The notes: generated from the letters alone by a model not told the origin. A DNA stretch of 64,000 nucleotides from Winogradskyella sp. (GCA_004211785.1 SHBX01000009.1:16331-80330), one strand, 5' to 3'; shown: positions 15,038-24,192, counted from the first letter of the stretch. Numbers and translations: made by a program.

Positions 15038-15460
15038 TTATAATGTAATGTCTATAGTTTTGTCTTCTTTAAGTTCAAATTTGGCATCCTCCCATTTTGG
15101 TGGTCCCATAAAACCTTTGGCATTATTAGAACAGCCATAATCTTCTTTTGGAATTCCCAAAAAATTAGTGTCCATTTTACCATTATCATTTTCATCGTGA
15201 ATAAAAGAAATAGCATAAACACCATTAGGAACATCTTTAAATGCAATTGTGCTTTTGTCTTCACTTATAGTTCCAATGGCATTTTTAAAACGTTTGCTTA
15301 AAAATTTGTCTTCAGAGTCATAAAGGCCAATTAGAACTTTGCCTTCTTCACTGTCTAACCCACTAATATTTACAGTAATATCATGAGTTTTTGCGTCTTG
15401 TAGTATTACAAAAGTTGCCTTAAGTAGTAGCATAATTAATATTCTTACGATTGTTGACAT
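15038..15460 (-). CDS. DUF2141 family secreted protein
   Basis: 140-aa protein: hydrophobic start (about 1-20) as signal peptide, then a DUF2141 domain (about 28-140) with ITVNISGLDSEEGKVLIGLY, the pattern VPNGVYAISFIHDENDNGKMD, and the conserved GIPKEDYG followed by NAKGFMGPP. The domain is a small Ig-like beta sandwich of unknown function, exported to the envelope. It is the first gene of the operon that runs through the TPR protein to the LytS/2TM/LytTR genes. Its start faces the divergent methyltransferase gene across a 160-base gap containing a 23-base inverted repeat. Confidence 0.85.
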   Translation of the reverse strand: MSTIVRILIMLLLKATFVILQDAKTHDITVNISGLDSEEGKVLIGLYDSEDKFLSKRFKNAIGTISEDKSTIAFKDVPNGVYAISFIHDENDNGKMDTNFLGIPKEDYGCSNNAKGFMGPPKWEDAKFELKEDKTIDITL

Positions 15461-15576
15461 GATGATTGTTTTTAATTTGATTCAAATATCCGAAGACCTT
15501 CTTGATATAAAAATCAAACTTTACCCAATTGTAGTTTTTTAATGATGAATTGTAACAATAAAATATTTAATTTTAT

Positions 15577-15599
15577 AAAGGTATATAATGTATACCTTT
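15577..15599. promoter_or_regulatory. Perfect inverted repeat between divergent genes
   Basis: AAAGGTATA and TATACCTTT, 9 bp each, flank a TAATG spacer. The repeat lies 22 bases before the methyltransferase start and about 117 bases before the DUF2141 start. Its right arm overlaps a -7-like box TACCTTTT (15593-15600) for the methyltransferase gene. Because both neighbours start here, an operator is more likely than a terminator. On the minus side a GATATTTG box (one mismatch) lies near 15486-15493. Confidence 0.4.
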
Positions 15600-15620
15600 T
15601 TAGTTTAAAAATACGCATTA

Positions 15621-16460
15621 GTGAATCGTACAAAAAACATACATGTAAGTGATACCGCATTTGTTACCTGTGGATTCAGAAGGCTTAATGAAGCACTAAG
15701 CGGAGACAGTTATGCAAAACTGTGGTACAATTCAAAAGCAGAAATTATACTTAAAGATTATTTAGCTGCTGTATCAACAGAGGAAATAAATACACATTGT
15801 ATTAGAAATCGATTTTTTTTAGAAACTATTAAAACAGTAGTTAAGGAAAATAAAATTGAAGTCCTTATTAACTTTGGGGCTGGATTTAGTATGTATCCCT
15901 TTTTACTATCAGAAAAATTATTACATATTGAAATTGATAAGCCTGAATTAGTTAAACACAAATCCAAAAAAATACAACAGTGGGTTAAAGATTATAAACT
16001 ACCAGCAAGAAAAATTAATTTTATTGGTATTGATTTTAGTGAAAAATACGAAAACCAATTACGGCAAGAACTTAAAGAGTTCGTAGGCGAAAAGAAGTGT
16101 TTTATTTTAATCGAAGGTGTCTTATTTTTTTTGAACACTAATGAAATCAATCGTTTATTTTCTCTTTTTAATACAATTCAGTCTATCGGTGATTATATAG
16201 GAAGTGTCTCATACACGCATAACATTAAAACTACAGATGCTTACACACGACTTATAAAATATGCTACTCAAGGTGTTAAAGATGCTAGTAATGATGGATT
16301 TCAAACCATAGAACATGAATTTTATAAAACTTTAAAAAATTATAAACTTATAAATCATCAAGATTATTTTAGTTGCTCTGAAGTATATAATAACCAACCA
16401 AAATGCGAAAAAACAAATATTCTCAATGAGCATTTTTATATTCTAAAAAAACAAAAATAA
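15621..16460 (+). CDS. Leucine-carboxyl-methyltransferase-type SAM methyltransferase
   Basis: 279-aa class I methyltransferase of the LCM (PPM1-like) family, marked by VSDTAFVTCGFRR at the start, the glycine loop LINFGAGFSMYPF, the acidic VLHIEIDKPELV-type strand (LLHIEIDKPEL here) and LIEGVLFFL. Bacterial members methylate small molecules or polyketide/peptide carboxylates; the substrate here is unknown. The start is GTG at 15621; later ATG codons would cut the conserved N-terminal SDTA segment. The gene stands alone, divergent from DUF2141, and ends 1 base before the convergent lipoprotein stop. Confidence 0.8.
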   Translation: MNRTKNIHVSDTAFVTCGFRRLNEALSGDSYAKLWYNSKAEIILKDYLAAVSTEEINTHCIRNRFFLETIKTVVKENKIEVLINFGAGFSMYPFLLSEKLLHIEIDKPELVKHKSKKIQQWVKDYKLPARKINFIGIDFSEKYENQLRQELKEFVGEKKCFILIEGVLFFLNTNEINRLFSLFNTIQSIGDYIGSVSYTHNIKTTDAYTRLIKYATQGVKDASNDGFQTIEHEFYKTLKNYKLINHQDYFSCSEVYNNQPKCEKTNILNEHFYILKKQK

Positions 16461-16461
16461 T

Positions 16462-17163
16462 TTAAGGTCTAGAACCTTCGTAAGCATCAATATATTTTTT
16501 TGCCCTACGGTTGCCATTATTCAGTTCATAGGCATTTTTATAGTTTTCATAACCTTTAAGACTATCGCCACTTTTAACATAAGCATCGGCAAGACTGTCA
16601 TAAACATTATCGCTAATAGGGTGCAACTTCGTATTCATTATAAAAACACCAATGGCATCATCAAAATTATTTTCTCTTAAATACCTATATCCTAATCGAT
16701 TAAACTTATACTGGTTTATAAAATCACTCATAGAATCTTTCTCTTTTATTTTTAAAAACCCAACTAGCGCATTGTCAAAATCTTTGTCATCTAAATACTG
16801 GCTTGGTGTTTTGTAATTATCTGACACTTTAAGATAATCATAACTCAAGCTATCAGGATTATTTTCTGCTATTACAGCAATATAACGCTCCTTAGTATCT
16901 GGATGCACAACAAAACGCAGTTTCTTATATAAATCCGGGACAAAGAACTCATTAGTATCTGTCACAACTGGTTTCGTTTTTAAGCCACGCCATTTTATAT
17001 AAAGCTGATTATCTTCATAAGATATGATCATAATATCATCGGCATTAAACAAATATTTACCAGAGGTTTCCTTTTTAAATGATTCTGAATAGTCTACGGA
17101 TGAGGAACAGGCCGAAATTAAAACTGAAAGTAATAACAGCGGAAATAGTGATTTAGTTTTCAT
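16462..17163 (-). CDS. TPR-like lipoprotein
   Basis: 233-aa lipoprotein with lipobox LISAC (Cys19) followed by SSSVDYSES. The N-terminal half (about 30-110) is beta-rich and of unknown fold. The C-terminal half (about 130-230) has two or three TPR-like helical pairs (FNRLGYRYLRENNFDDAIGV, DSLADAYVKSGDSLKGYENY). Similar half-and-half proteins in Bacteroidota follow a hydrolase domain; here no hydrolase is attached. Envelope location; function unknown. It is a single gene, with the PPIase terminator 40 bases upstream of its start. Confidence 0.75.
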   Translation of the reverse strand: MKTKSLFPLLLLSVLISACSSSVDYSESFKKETSGKYLFNADDIMIISYEDNQLYIKWRGLKTKPVVTDTNEFFVPDLYKKLRFVVHPDTKERYIAVIAENNPDSLSYDYLKVSDNYKTPSQYLDDKDFDNALVGFLKIKEKDSMSDFINQYKFNRLGYRYLRENNFDDAIGVFIMNTKLHPISDNVYDSLADAYVKSGDSLKGYENYKNAYELNNGNRRAKKYIDAYEGSRP

Positions 17164-17202
17164 ATTGAAAATTAAAGATTGATTGGTTTATGAGCAAAAA
17201 AA

Positions 17203-17222
17203 GTCTCACTTAATAGTGAGAC
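17203..17222 (-). terminator. Intrinsic terminator of the PPIase gene
   Basis: Perfect 8-bp stem GTCTCACT/AGTGAGAC with a TAAT loop. On the minus strand it is followed by TTTTTTTGCTC. It lies 75 bases after the PPIase stop codon, with a dispersed-repeat remnant in between. Confidence 0.75.
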
Positions 17223-17248
17223 GATTTTATATTGAAAATGTTACGTTG

Positions 17249-17291
17249 TTCTCGATACATTTCGACAAAAGTCAAAACACTCAAACTGACA
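17249..17291. repeat. Dispersed intergenic repeat remnant
   Basis: The stretch TTCTCGATACATTTCGACAA followed by AGTCAAAACACTCAAACTGACA resembles a short repeat I associate with intergenic regions of many Flavobacteriaceae (read the other way: GTCAGTTTGAGTG, then TTTGTCGAAATGTATCGAG). It shares the ATTTCGAC core with the palindromic element at 18309-18414. It lies between the PPIase stop and its terminator. Confidence 0.45.
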
Positions 17292-17297
17292 CTTATA

Positions 17298-18230
17298 TTA
17301 TTTCACATCCATAAGCTCAACATCAAATACTAAAGTTGCATCCGGTGGAATAACGCCACCAGCACCAGCGCTTCCGTAACCTAAATCACTAGGTATTACC
17401 AAACGTGCTTTATCACCAACATTAAGTAAACAAATACCTTCGTCCCAACCAGCGATAACTTGTCCTACTCCAACTTGAAAATCTAAAGGTGCATTTCTTT
17501 TGTATGACGAATCGAATACTGTACCATCAGCTAACTGACCTTTGTAGTGTACCGAAACTGTGTTTCCTTTTTCAGCTTTTTTACCAGATCCTTTTTGGAT
17601 GACTTGATAACGTAAACCTGAAGCTGTTTCTTCAAAACCTACAGCTAATTTATCTAATTGTGCTTTCTTAGCTTCACGCTCAGCAGCTACTCTTTTTTCT
17701 CTTGCCCCTTCAAAAGTTCTGAATGCTTCAATAGCATTAAACCCTTCGGCAGCAGCACCAACTTTTACGATTTCTAAGCTCTCAATAGCATCGCCTTGCG
17801 CAACAGCATCAACAACATCTTGCCCTTCAACTACTTTACCAAAAACAGTGTGCTTGCCATCTAACCAATCTGTAGCAATGTGTGTGATAAAAAACTGACT
17901 TCCGTTTGTTCCTGGACCTGCATTTGCCATTGACAATACACCTGGACCATCGTGTTTTAAATCTGGGTGAATTTCATCATCAAATTTATAACCTGGATTA
18001 CCAGTTCCTGTACCTTGAGGACAACCACCTTGAATCATAAAATCTGGAATCACTCTATGGAATTTTAACCCATCATAGTAAGGTGTTCCTTGAGGCTTTG
18101 CTGAGTTTTCTAAATTTCCTTCTGCTAAAGCCACAAAATTACCAACTGTACCTGGTGTTTTCTCGAATTCTAGGTTAACTAAAATAGCACCTTTTGAGGT
18201 ATTGAATTTTGCGTATAAACCGTCTTGCAT
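17298..18230 (-). CDS. Cyclophilin-FKBP fusion peptidyl-prolyl isomerase
   Basis: 310-aa protein with two isomerase domains. Residues about 6-160 are a cyclophilin ([20 protein letters not shown], then [11 protein letters not shown] and [11 protein letters not shown]). Residues about 205-310 are an FKBP ([49 protein letters not shown]). Both keep the usual active-site residues, so both probably catalyse proline isomerisation in protein folding. There is no signal peptide, so it is cytoplasmic. The linker (about 165-200) is charged and helical. It is a single gene with a candidate promoter at 18255-18262 and a terminator at 17203. Confidence 0.95.
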   Translation of the reverse strand: MQDGLYAKFNTSKGAILVNLEFEKTPGTVGNFVALAEGNLENSAKPQGTPYYDGLKFHRVIPDFMIQGGCPQGTGTGNPGYKFDDEIHPDLKHDGPGVLSMANAGPGTNGSQFFITHIATDWLDGKHTVFGKVVEGQDVVDAVAQGDAIESLEIVKVGAAAEGFNAIEAFRTFEGAREKRVAAEREAKKAQLDKLAVGFEETASGLRYQVIQKGSGKKAEKGNTVSVHYKGQLADGTVFDSSYKRNAPLDFQVGVGQVIAGWDEGICLLNVGDKARLVIPSDLGYGSAGAGGVIPPDATLVFDVELMDVK

Positions 18231-18254
18231 TGTTTTGTGTTTTATTTAAGGCTG

Positions 18255-18262
18255 CAAAGATA
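18255..18262 (-). promoter_or_regulatory. -7 box of the PPIase gene
   Basis: Reads TATCTTTG on the minus strand, an exact TAnnTTTG match, 24 bases before the ATG at 18230. The -33 position shows only a T-rich stretch and no clear TTG. Confidence 0.5.
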
Positions 18263-18308
18263 AGACTATAAGTAGTAAGTAAAAAGGCGAAAGTAAAAAG
18301 TTTGAAGT

Positions 18309-18414
18309 TTTGTTATTCTGAGTGCTTTGTGGAGGAATCTCATAGTTTTATGTTGACACGTAAGAACAATGAGGTTTTTCGTCGCTCGTTTCTCACTCTG
18401 TCGAAATGACAACA
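18309..18414. repeat. Long imperfect palindrome (REP-like intergenic element)
   Basis: The left half (TTGTTATTCTGAGTG, then GAGGAATCTCAT) is complementary, with gaps, to the right half (ATGAGGTTTTTCG, then TCTCACTCTGTCGAAATGACAA). The right half, read in reverse, gives TTGTCATTTCGACAGAGTGA, the kind of sequence seen as a dispersed palindromic element between genes in many Bacteroidota. It fills the middle of the gap between the divergent PPIase and hypothetical genes. Confidence 0.55.
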
Positions 18415-18450
18415 TGTTAATAAGAAATTCGGAAAATTCAAATTAAGTCT

Positions 18451-18458
18451 TAGTTTTG
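18451..18458 (+). promoter_or_regulatory. -7 box of the 18475 gene
   Basis: TAGTTTTG matches TAnnTTTG exactly, 16 bases before the ATG. A weak -33-like TTCG lies at 18428-18431, about 20 bases upstream. Confidence 0.45.
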
Positions 18459-18474
18459 TTGAAAATAAAGTTGA

Positions 18475-18933
18475 ATGAAGTTTATTACAAAAATACTCGC
18501 TGGCATGGGAAATATTAGAGCGATGGAAAAGCTCCATGTTGATGACCATACAGAAGCCATTATAAAAGATGTCGAGAATGCTCCTTTTGGTGTTTCTGAA
18601 AACAATGTGCTTTATGCGGGTTTAAATGAATTAGGTGGTTATCACTTTTTCCAAACTGTGGTTGTTGGACAGTTTCATATTAAAACTTTAAAAGGTGCTG
18701 CACTTACTTTAAAAGGTGAAAACATAGAATTACAATTAAATTCTGATATGTCTGAGTTAGAATCTGATTATTCTAACGTTTCAAATCGAAGTATCACCAA
18801 AATAGATTTCCAAATTGAAGAAGCAGATATCAAAACGCTACAAAATAGCAGAATTACAAGTATTCAGTTAAAAGCTAAAAAGCAGGATATTTTGTTTACT
18901 AAATATGAAAGTAGTATAGATGAGGAAGAATAG
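18475..18933 (+). CDS. Hypothetical protein
   Basis: I do not recognise the family. 152 aa, probably cytoplasmic: the first 15 residues are mildly hydrophobic but lack a cleavage motif. The middle (about 45-125) alternates hydrophobic and polar residues in beta-strand style (YHFFQTVVVGQFHIKTLKGA, ITKIDFQIEEADIKTL), and the end is acidic. It may be a small beta-sandwich. It has its own promoter candidate and no operon partner, and ends 19 bases from the convergent recQ stop. Confidence 0.6.
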   Translation: MKFITKILAGMGNIRAMEKLHVDDHTEAIIKDVENAPFGVSENNVLYAGLNELGGYHFFQTVVVGQFHIKTLKGAALTLKGENIELQLNSDMSELESDYSNVSNRSITKIDFQIEEADIKTLQNSRITSIQLKAKKQDILFTKYESSIDEEE

Positions 18934-18952
18934 CTTGGTCAGCTAAAACTTG

Positions 18953-21154
18953 CTAATTCGCTACCTCACTAATAAACTTAATACGATATAAGCGGAGTTC
19001 CTCGTCATCGTAATCGCCATCAAATTCGTCAATAGCAACGTCTATTTTATCGGTTTCGGATTCCATGAAGTAGTCATGGATTTCCTCTTGTTGGTCTTCA
19101 TCCAAAATATCATCAATCCAGTAGTTGATATTCAGTTTTGTACCAGAAAACACAATAGCTTCCATTTCTTTAATAAAGGCTGACATTTCCATACCTTTTG
19201 CAGAGGCAATATCAGATAATGGTAATTTTCTGTCTACATTTTGTATGATGTAAAGTTTTAAAGCCGAGTTACTTCCTGTAGATTTTACAACCATATCTTC
19301 TGGTCGTACAATATCGTTTTCCTCAACATACTCGCTAATCAGAGCAATAAAGTCCTTACCATATTTTTTGGCTTTGCTCTCACCAACACCATGAACATTA
19401 GAGAGTTCTTCAAGAGAAATTGGGTATTTCAATGCCATATCTTCTAAAGATGGGTCTTGAAAAATAACAAATGGTGGTACACCTAGTCGTTTTGCATTAG
19501 ACTTACGTAAGTCCTTAAGCATATTCATTAGATTCTCATCGGCAACCGCACCACTAGATTTTGCATTGGTAATAATACTATCGTCAGTAGCTTCATCAAA
19601 CACATGATCTTCTGCCATCATAAAAGATGTTGGAGATGTCATAAATTGTTCTCCAGCTTCCGTTATCCTTAAAACACCATAAGTTTCGATATCTTTTTTA
19701 AGTAGTTTACCTACTAAAATTTGACGTATGAGTGCCATCCAATGTCTGGCTCCTTTGTCTTTACCAACTCCAAAAAATGGTTGTTGATCTGTTTTATGAG
19801 AGGATATTAACGCGTTGGCATTACCAATAATTACTTGCACTAAATCTTTAGCTTTATATTTCTGATTGGTTTTTTGAACAACATCTATAACCATTTCCAC
19901 GTCATCCTGAGCTTCTTTCTGAGGTTTTGGATGACGTACATTATCATCCATATCGCCACCTTCACCTGTGTCGTTATCAAAGGCTTCTCCAAAATAATGT
20001 AGTATAAACTTGCGTCTAGAGACAGATGTCTCTGAAAATGCTACAACTTCTTGTAACAATGCGTGTCCAATTTCTTGCTCAGCAACGGGTTTGCCTGCCA
20101 TAAATTTTTCAAGCTTTTCTATGTCTTTATAGGCATAATAGGCTAAACAGTGACCTTCGCCACCATCACGTCCAGCACGGCCAGTTTCTTGGTAATAACT
20201 CTCTATACTTTTTGGGATATCATGATGAATCACAAAACGGACATCTGGTTTATCTATTCCCATACCAAAAGCAATAGTTGCTACCACAACATCTGTATCT
20301 TCCATCAAAAACATGTCTTGATGTTTTACACGTGTTTTGGCATCTAAACCAGCATGATATGGTACAGCTTTAACACCATTGACTTGTAAGACTTGAGCTA
20401 ATTCTTCAACGCGTTTACGGCTTAGACAATAAACAATACCTGATTTGCCTTCATTCTGTTTTACAAAACGAATAATATCAGCATCGACATTCTTCGTTTT
20501 TGGACGTACTTCGTAATATAAATTTGGTCTATTAAAAGATGCTTTAAACTTCACCGCATTAGGAATGCCCAAACTTTTCAGGATATCTTCTTGTACTTTT
20601 TCAGTAGCTGTCGCGGTCAAACCTACAATAGGAATATTATCTCCAATACGCTTAATGATATGTCTTAGGTTTCGGTATTCTGGTCTAAAATCATGACCCC
20701 ATTCGCTAATACAATGCGCTTCATCAACCGCCATAAAAGATATGGTTACTGACCTTAAAAACTCTACATGTTCTTCCTTAGTCAAAGATTCTGGAGCAAC
20801 ATATAGCAATTTAGTTACACCATTTCTGATATCTTCTTTTACGCGCTTAACTTCGGTTTTATTTAGAGAAGAATTAAGGACATGAGCTACACCTTCATTT
20901 TCAGAAACACCTCTAATGGCATCTACTTGATTTTTCATTAAAGCTATCAATGGAGAAACTACAATAGCTGTACCTTCTTTTATTAATGCTGGCAACTGAT
21001 AACAAAGCGATTTTCCACCTCCAGTTGGCATGATAACAAACGTATTGTTACCGGCAACTACATTTTTTATAACGTCTTCTTGCAGCCCTTTGAATTGAGA
21101 GAATCCAAAGTATTTTTTTAGTTCAGCATGCAAGTCAATTTGTGCAACATTCAT
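18953..21154 (-). CDS. recQ: ATP-dependent DNA helicase RecQ
   Basis: 733-aa superfamily-2 helicase that unwinds DNA 3'-5' in recombination and fork repair. Motif I TGGGKSLCYQLPA (about 40-52), motif II DEAH (about 144-147), and motif VI QETGRAGRDG (about 325-335) are all present. The RQC region and an HRDC domain follow (about 550-625, with VPPFVIFQDPSLEDMA). The C-terminal extension after HRDC (about 630-733) is acidic and makes the protein longer than E. coli RecQ (about 610 aa), as is usual in Bacteroidota. It is divergent from kdsD; a -7-like TATCTTTA sits at 21197-21204 on the minus strand. Confidence 0.95.
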   Translation of the reverse strand: MNVAQIDLHAELKKYFGFSQFKGLQEDVIKNVVAGNNTFVIMPTGGGKSLCYQLPALIKEGTAIVVSPLIALMKNQVDAIRGVSENEGVAHVLNSSLNKTEVKRVKEDIRNGVTKLLYVAPESLTKEEHVEFLRSVTISFMAVDEAHCISEWGHDFRPEYRNLRHIIKRIGDNIPIVGLTATATEKVQEDILKSLGIPNAVKFKASFNRPNLYYEVRPKTKNVDADIIRFVKQNEGKSGIVYCLSRKRVEELAQVLQVNGVKAVPYHAGLDAKTRVKHQDMFLMEDTDVVVATIAFGMGIDKPDVRFVIHHDIPKSIESYYQETGRAGRDGGEGHCLAYYAYKDIEKLEKFMAGKPVAEQEIGHALLQEVVAFSETSVSRRKFILHYFGEAFDNDTGEGGDMDDNVRHPKPQKEAQDDVEMVIDVVQKTNQKYKAKDLVQVIIGNANALISSHKTDQQPFFGVGKDKGARHWMALIRQILVGKLLKKDIETYGVLRITEAGEQFMTSPTSFMMAEDHVFDEATDDSIITNAKSSGAVADENLMNMLKDLRKSNAKRLGVPPFVIFQDPSLEDMALKYPISLEELSNVHGVGESKAKKYGKDFIALISEYVEENDIVRPEDMVVKSTGSNSALKLYIIQNVDRKLPLSDIASAKGMEMSAFIKEMEAIVFSGTKLNINYWIDDILDEDQQEEIHDYFMESETDKIDVAIDEFDGDYDDEELRLYRIKFISEVAN

Positions 21155-21179
21155 TAATCCCTATTCGTAATTTTATATT

Positions 21180-21187
21180 TACCTTTG
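21180..21187 (+). promoter_or_regulatory. Candidate -7 box of the kdsD operon
   Basis: TACCTTTG, an exact TAnnTTTG match, 54 bases before the kdsD ATG in the recQ-kdsD divergent gap. The -33 position has TTCG (21164-21167), a weak match to TTG. Confidence 0.4.
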
Positions 21188-21241
21188 CGTGAAGTTTAAA
21201 GATAATAAAAATCTTTAGAAAAAAAGTATTTATAAAATTAC

Positions 21242-22216
21242 ATGTCTGCTTTGAACACTAAAACATCTATTCTAGAAATTGCGAAGTCTACCATAACCAT
21301 GGAACGTGACGCTATTGCTAACCTTATTAACTTACTTACTGATGATTTTGCGAATGCTACTGAGCTTATTTACAACTCAAAAGGCCGTGTTATTATCACA
21401 GGAATTGGTAAGAGTGCCATAATCGCAAATAAAATTGTTGCAACGCTTAACTCTACTGGAACACCATCTGTTTTTATGCATGCTGCAGATGCAATTCATG
21501 GTGATTTGGGGTTAATCCTTGAAGATGATGTTGTGATTTGTATATCTAAAAGTGGAAACACGCCAGAAATTAAAGTTTTGGTGCCACTTATAAAGAATGC
21601 TAAAAACAAAATGATAGCCATAACTGGTAATAAAAATTCTTTTTTAGGACAACAAGCCGACTATGTTTTAAATGCTTATGTCGAACAAGAAGCTTGCCCA
21701 AATAACCTAGCGCCAACAACAAGTACAACAGCACAATTGGTTATTGGTGATGCATTAGCCGTTTGCCTATTGAAACTTCGTGGGTTTTCAAGTAAAGATT
21801 TCGCAAAATATCATCCAGGTGGCGCATTAGGAAAACGACTTTATTTAAGAGTTAACGACTTATCTTCTGTAAATAAGAAACCTGAGGTATCTCTGGATGC
21901 CAGTTTAAAGGAAGTCATTATAGAAATTTCCGAAAAAATGTTGGGTGTTACTGCTGTGACTGAAAACTCTAAGATTGTTGGAATTATTACTGATGGCGAT
22001 TTAAGACGTATGCTAAGTAAAAGCGATGATATTGCTCAACTTACAGCGAAAGATATTATGGGGCATCATCCAAAACGTATAGAAGAAGATGCCATGGCTG
22101 TGGATGCCAAAGAAGTTATGGAAGAGTTTGGTATTTCTCAACTATTAGTTGAAAAAGATGGCGAGTATGCTGGTGTTGTACACTTACATGATTTAATAAA
22201 AGAAGGCATTATATAA
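21242..22216 (+). CDS. kdsD: Arabinose-5-phosphate isomerase (KpsF/GutQ family)
   Basis: 324-aa cytoplasmic enzyme that interconverts ribulose-5-phosphate and arabinose-5-phosphate, the first step towards Kdo for lipopolysaccharide. An N-terminal SIS domain (about 35-180) carries ITGIGKSAIIANKIVATLNS, the active-site stretch HAADAIHGDLG and CISKSGNTPE. Two CBS domains follow (about 205-320). The length fits the family. Its stop codon overlaps the ATG of tatC by 1 base, and tatC, a CMD protein and lptB follow in the same direction, so synthesis and transport of LPS share a unit. Confidence 0.93.
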   Translation: MSALNTKTSILEIAKSTITMERDAIANLINLLTDDFANATELIYNSKGRVIITGIGKSAIIANKIVATLNSTGTPSVFMHAADAIHGDLGLILEDDVVICISKSGNTPEIKVLVPLIKNAKNKMIAITGNKNSFLGQQADYVLNAYVEQEACPNNLAPTTSTTAQLVIGDALAVCLLKLRGFSSKDFAKYHPGGALGKRLYLRVNDLSSVNKKPEVSLDASLKEVIIEISEKMLGVTAVTENSKIVGIITDGDLRRMLSKSDDIAQLTAKDIMGHHPKRIEEDAMAVDAKEVMEEFGISQLLVEKDGEYAGVVHLHDLIKEGII

Positions 22217-23046
22217 TGGCAAAGAAATCTGTTGATAACATGTCTTTCTTAGATCACCTTGAAGAGTTAAGATGGCACCTTATACGTAGTACTGTAGCAA
22301 TTCTTATTGCAGGAATTGTGGCGTTTTGTATGCCTGGTTTTTTGTTTGATACTATAATTTTTGGCCCAACGGAAATGACTTTCCCAACTTATCAATGGTT
22401 ATGTGAAATGTCTCAACTTATAGGCATAAAAGATACAACGTTTTGCGCAGATCGATTCCCATTTGACTTACAAAATAGAGCCGTTGCCGGACAATTTTCG
22501 GCACATATTTGGACAGCTATATATGCTGGTTTCATTATTGCATTTCCGTATGTTTTATATCAGTTATGGAAGTTTATAAGCCCTGGTTTAAAACAGAATG
22601 AACGTAGAAGCTCTAGAGGTTTTATCATCATTGCTTCACTCTTGTTTTTTATAGGGGTATTATTTGGTTACTATGTTATCACACCGCTCTCATTTAACTT
22701 TTTGGCAAATTATAGCATTAGCGATTTGGTAGTTAATGACTTTGATCTTAATTCGGTAATTGCTGTTGTTAGGTCTTCAGCTTTAGCCTCAGGTATAGTA
22801 TTTGAATTACCAATAATCATCTACTTTTTAACCAAGGTAGGTTTAGTTACACCACAAGTCTTAAAGAAATACAGAAAGTTTGCCCTTGTTATTGTATTAA
22901 TAATTTCAGCAGTGATAACACCACCAGATATTGCTAGTCAGGTGATTGTAGCTGTACCCATTTTAATATTATATCAAGTGAGTATATTTATTTCACGAAT
23001 AGTTGTAAGGAATCAGAAAAGAAAAGAACGAAAAGAAAAAGCATAA
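22216..23046 (+). CDS. tatC: Sec-independent protein translocase TatC
   Basis: 276-aa inner-membrane core of the Tat translocon, which recognises twin-arginine signal peptides. The N-terminal signature MSFLDHLEELRWHLIRS is followed by six membrane helices; FIIAFPYVLYQLWKFISPGL and the glutamate in SGIVFELPIIIYFL are typical. The first periplasmic loop is enlarged (about 50-95, with two cysteines), as in other Bacteroidota. No tatA/tatB gene is nearby. It overlaps the kdsD stop by 1 base. Confidence 0.96.
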   Translation: MAKKSVDNMSFLDHLEELRWHLIRSTVAILIAGIVAFCMPGFLFDTIIFGPTEMTFPTYQWLCEMSQLIGIKDTTFCADRFPFDLQNRAVAGQFSAHIWTAIYAGFIIAFPYVLYQLWKFISPGLKQNERRSSRGFIIIASLLFFIGVLFGYYVITPLSFNFLANYSISDLVVNDFDLNSVIAVVRSSALASGIVFELPIIIYFLTKVGLVTPQVLKKYRKFALVIVLIISAVITPPDIASQVIVAVPILILYQVSIFISRIVVRNQKRKERKEKA

Positions 23047-23050
23047 TAAA

Positions 23051-23401
23051 ATGTCAGACGTTGTAAAAGAATTTAATGAGTACCGTTCTAAAATGAACGA
23101 CAAAATATTATCAGATAATAATAAGGTTGTAAAACGCATATTTAATCTAGATACAAATGCCTTTAAAGCTGGTGCTCTAGATGTAAAAACAAAAGAGTTA
23201 TTAGGTTTAGTGGCTTCTACCGTGTTACGTTGTGATGACTGCGTGCGATACCACTTAGAAACATGCTATAAAGAAGGCATTACAAAAGAAGAAGTAAGCG
23301 AAACTTTAGGTATAGCGACTCTAGTTGGTGGTACAATTGTAATTCCACATTTAAGACGTGCTCATGAATATTGGGAAGCACTTGAAAATCAAAACGATTA
23401 A
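23051..23401 (+). CDS. Carboxymuconolactone decarboxylase family (AhpD-like) protein
   Basis: 116-aa all-helical protein with the AhpD-like active-site pattern CDDCVRYH (about 60-67), a CxxC plus histidine proton-relay arrangement that supports peroxidase or disulfide chemistry. The exact reductant or substrate is unknown. It starts 4 bases after tatC and is followed by lptB after a 50-base gap, so it is likely in the same transcript. Confidence 0.92.
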   Translation: MSDVVKEFNEYRSKMNDKILSDNNKVVKRIFNLDTNAFKAGALDVKTKELLGLVASTVLRCDDCVRYHLETCYKEGITKEEVSETLGIATLVGGTIVIPHLRRAHEYWEALENQND

Positions 23402-23451
23402 CCTTAGTACGAAAATTGTATTTTTACCGTTCTTGATTTAGAATCTAATAT

Positions 23452-24192
23452 ATGAAATTACACGCCGAAAGTTTAATGAAGTCCTACAGCGGACGAAAAG
23501 TGGTAAAAGATGTCTCTCTTGAAGTTAATCAAGGAGAAATTGTTGGTTTGTTAGGCCCAAATGGTGCTGGTAAAACCACATCTTTTTACATGATTGTTGG
23601 TATTATAAAACCAAACGGCGGAAAAATATTTCTAGACAATAAAGAGATTACCAAATATCCAATGTACAAACGTGCGCAAAATGGTATTGGTTATTTGGCT
23701 CAAGAAGCTTCAGTATTCAGAAAATTAAGTATCGAAGATAATATCCTAAGTGTTTTACAAATGACTAAGCTCAGCAAGAAAGAGCAAGTTGATAAGATGG
23801 AATCACTTATTGAAGAGTTTGGCTTAGGACATATTAGAAAAAACCGTGGTGATTTATTATCTGGTGGTGAACGTCGTCGTACAGAGATTGCACGAGCTTT
23901 AGCTACAGACCCAAATTTTATTTTACTAGATGAGCCTTTTGCAGGCGTTGACCCTGTTGCAGTTGAAGACATTCAACGTATTATCGCTAAATTAACTAAA
24001 AAGAATATTGGTATTTTAATTACGGATCATAATGTACAGGAAACACTTGCCATTACAGACCGCACTTATTTAATGTTCGAAGGTGGTATTCTTAAAGCTG
24101 GTAAACCTGAAGAACTGGCTGAAGACGAAATGGTACGTAAAGTCTACTTAGGGCAAAACTTTGAGCTTCGTAAGAAGAAGTTGGAGTTTTAG
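23452..24192 (+). CDS. lptB: LPS export ABC transporter ATPase LptB
   Basis: 246-aa ATPase that powers LptFG to pull lipopolysaccharide out of the inner membrane. Walker A is [14 protein letters not shown] (about 35-48), the signature is [15 protein letters not shown] (about 138-152), Walker B is [13 protein letters not shown], and the switch histidine is in ITDHNV. FAGVDP and the short length distinguish LptB from general importers. LptF/G are not in the window. A short GACGC/GCGTC hairpin lies right after the stop (24192-24204) and may help end the transcript. Confidence 0.95.
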   Translation: MKLHAESLMKSYSGRKVVKDVSLEVNQGEIVGLLGPNGAGKTTSFYMIVGIIKPNGGKIFLDNKEITKYPMYKRAQNGIGYLAQEASVFRKLSIEDNILSVLQMTKLSKKEQVDKMESLIEEFGLGHIRKNRGDLLSGGERRRTEIARALATDPNFILLDEPFAGVDPVAVEDIQRIIAKLTKKNIGILITDHNVQETLAITDRTYLMFEGGILKAGKPEELAEDEMVRKVYLGQNFELRKKKLEF

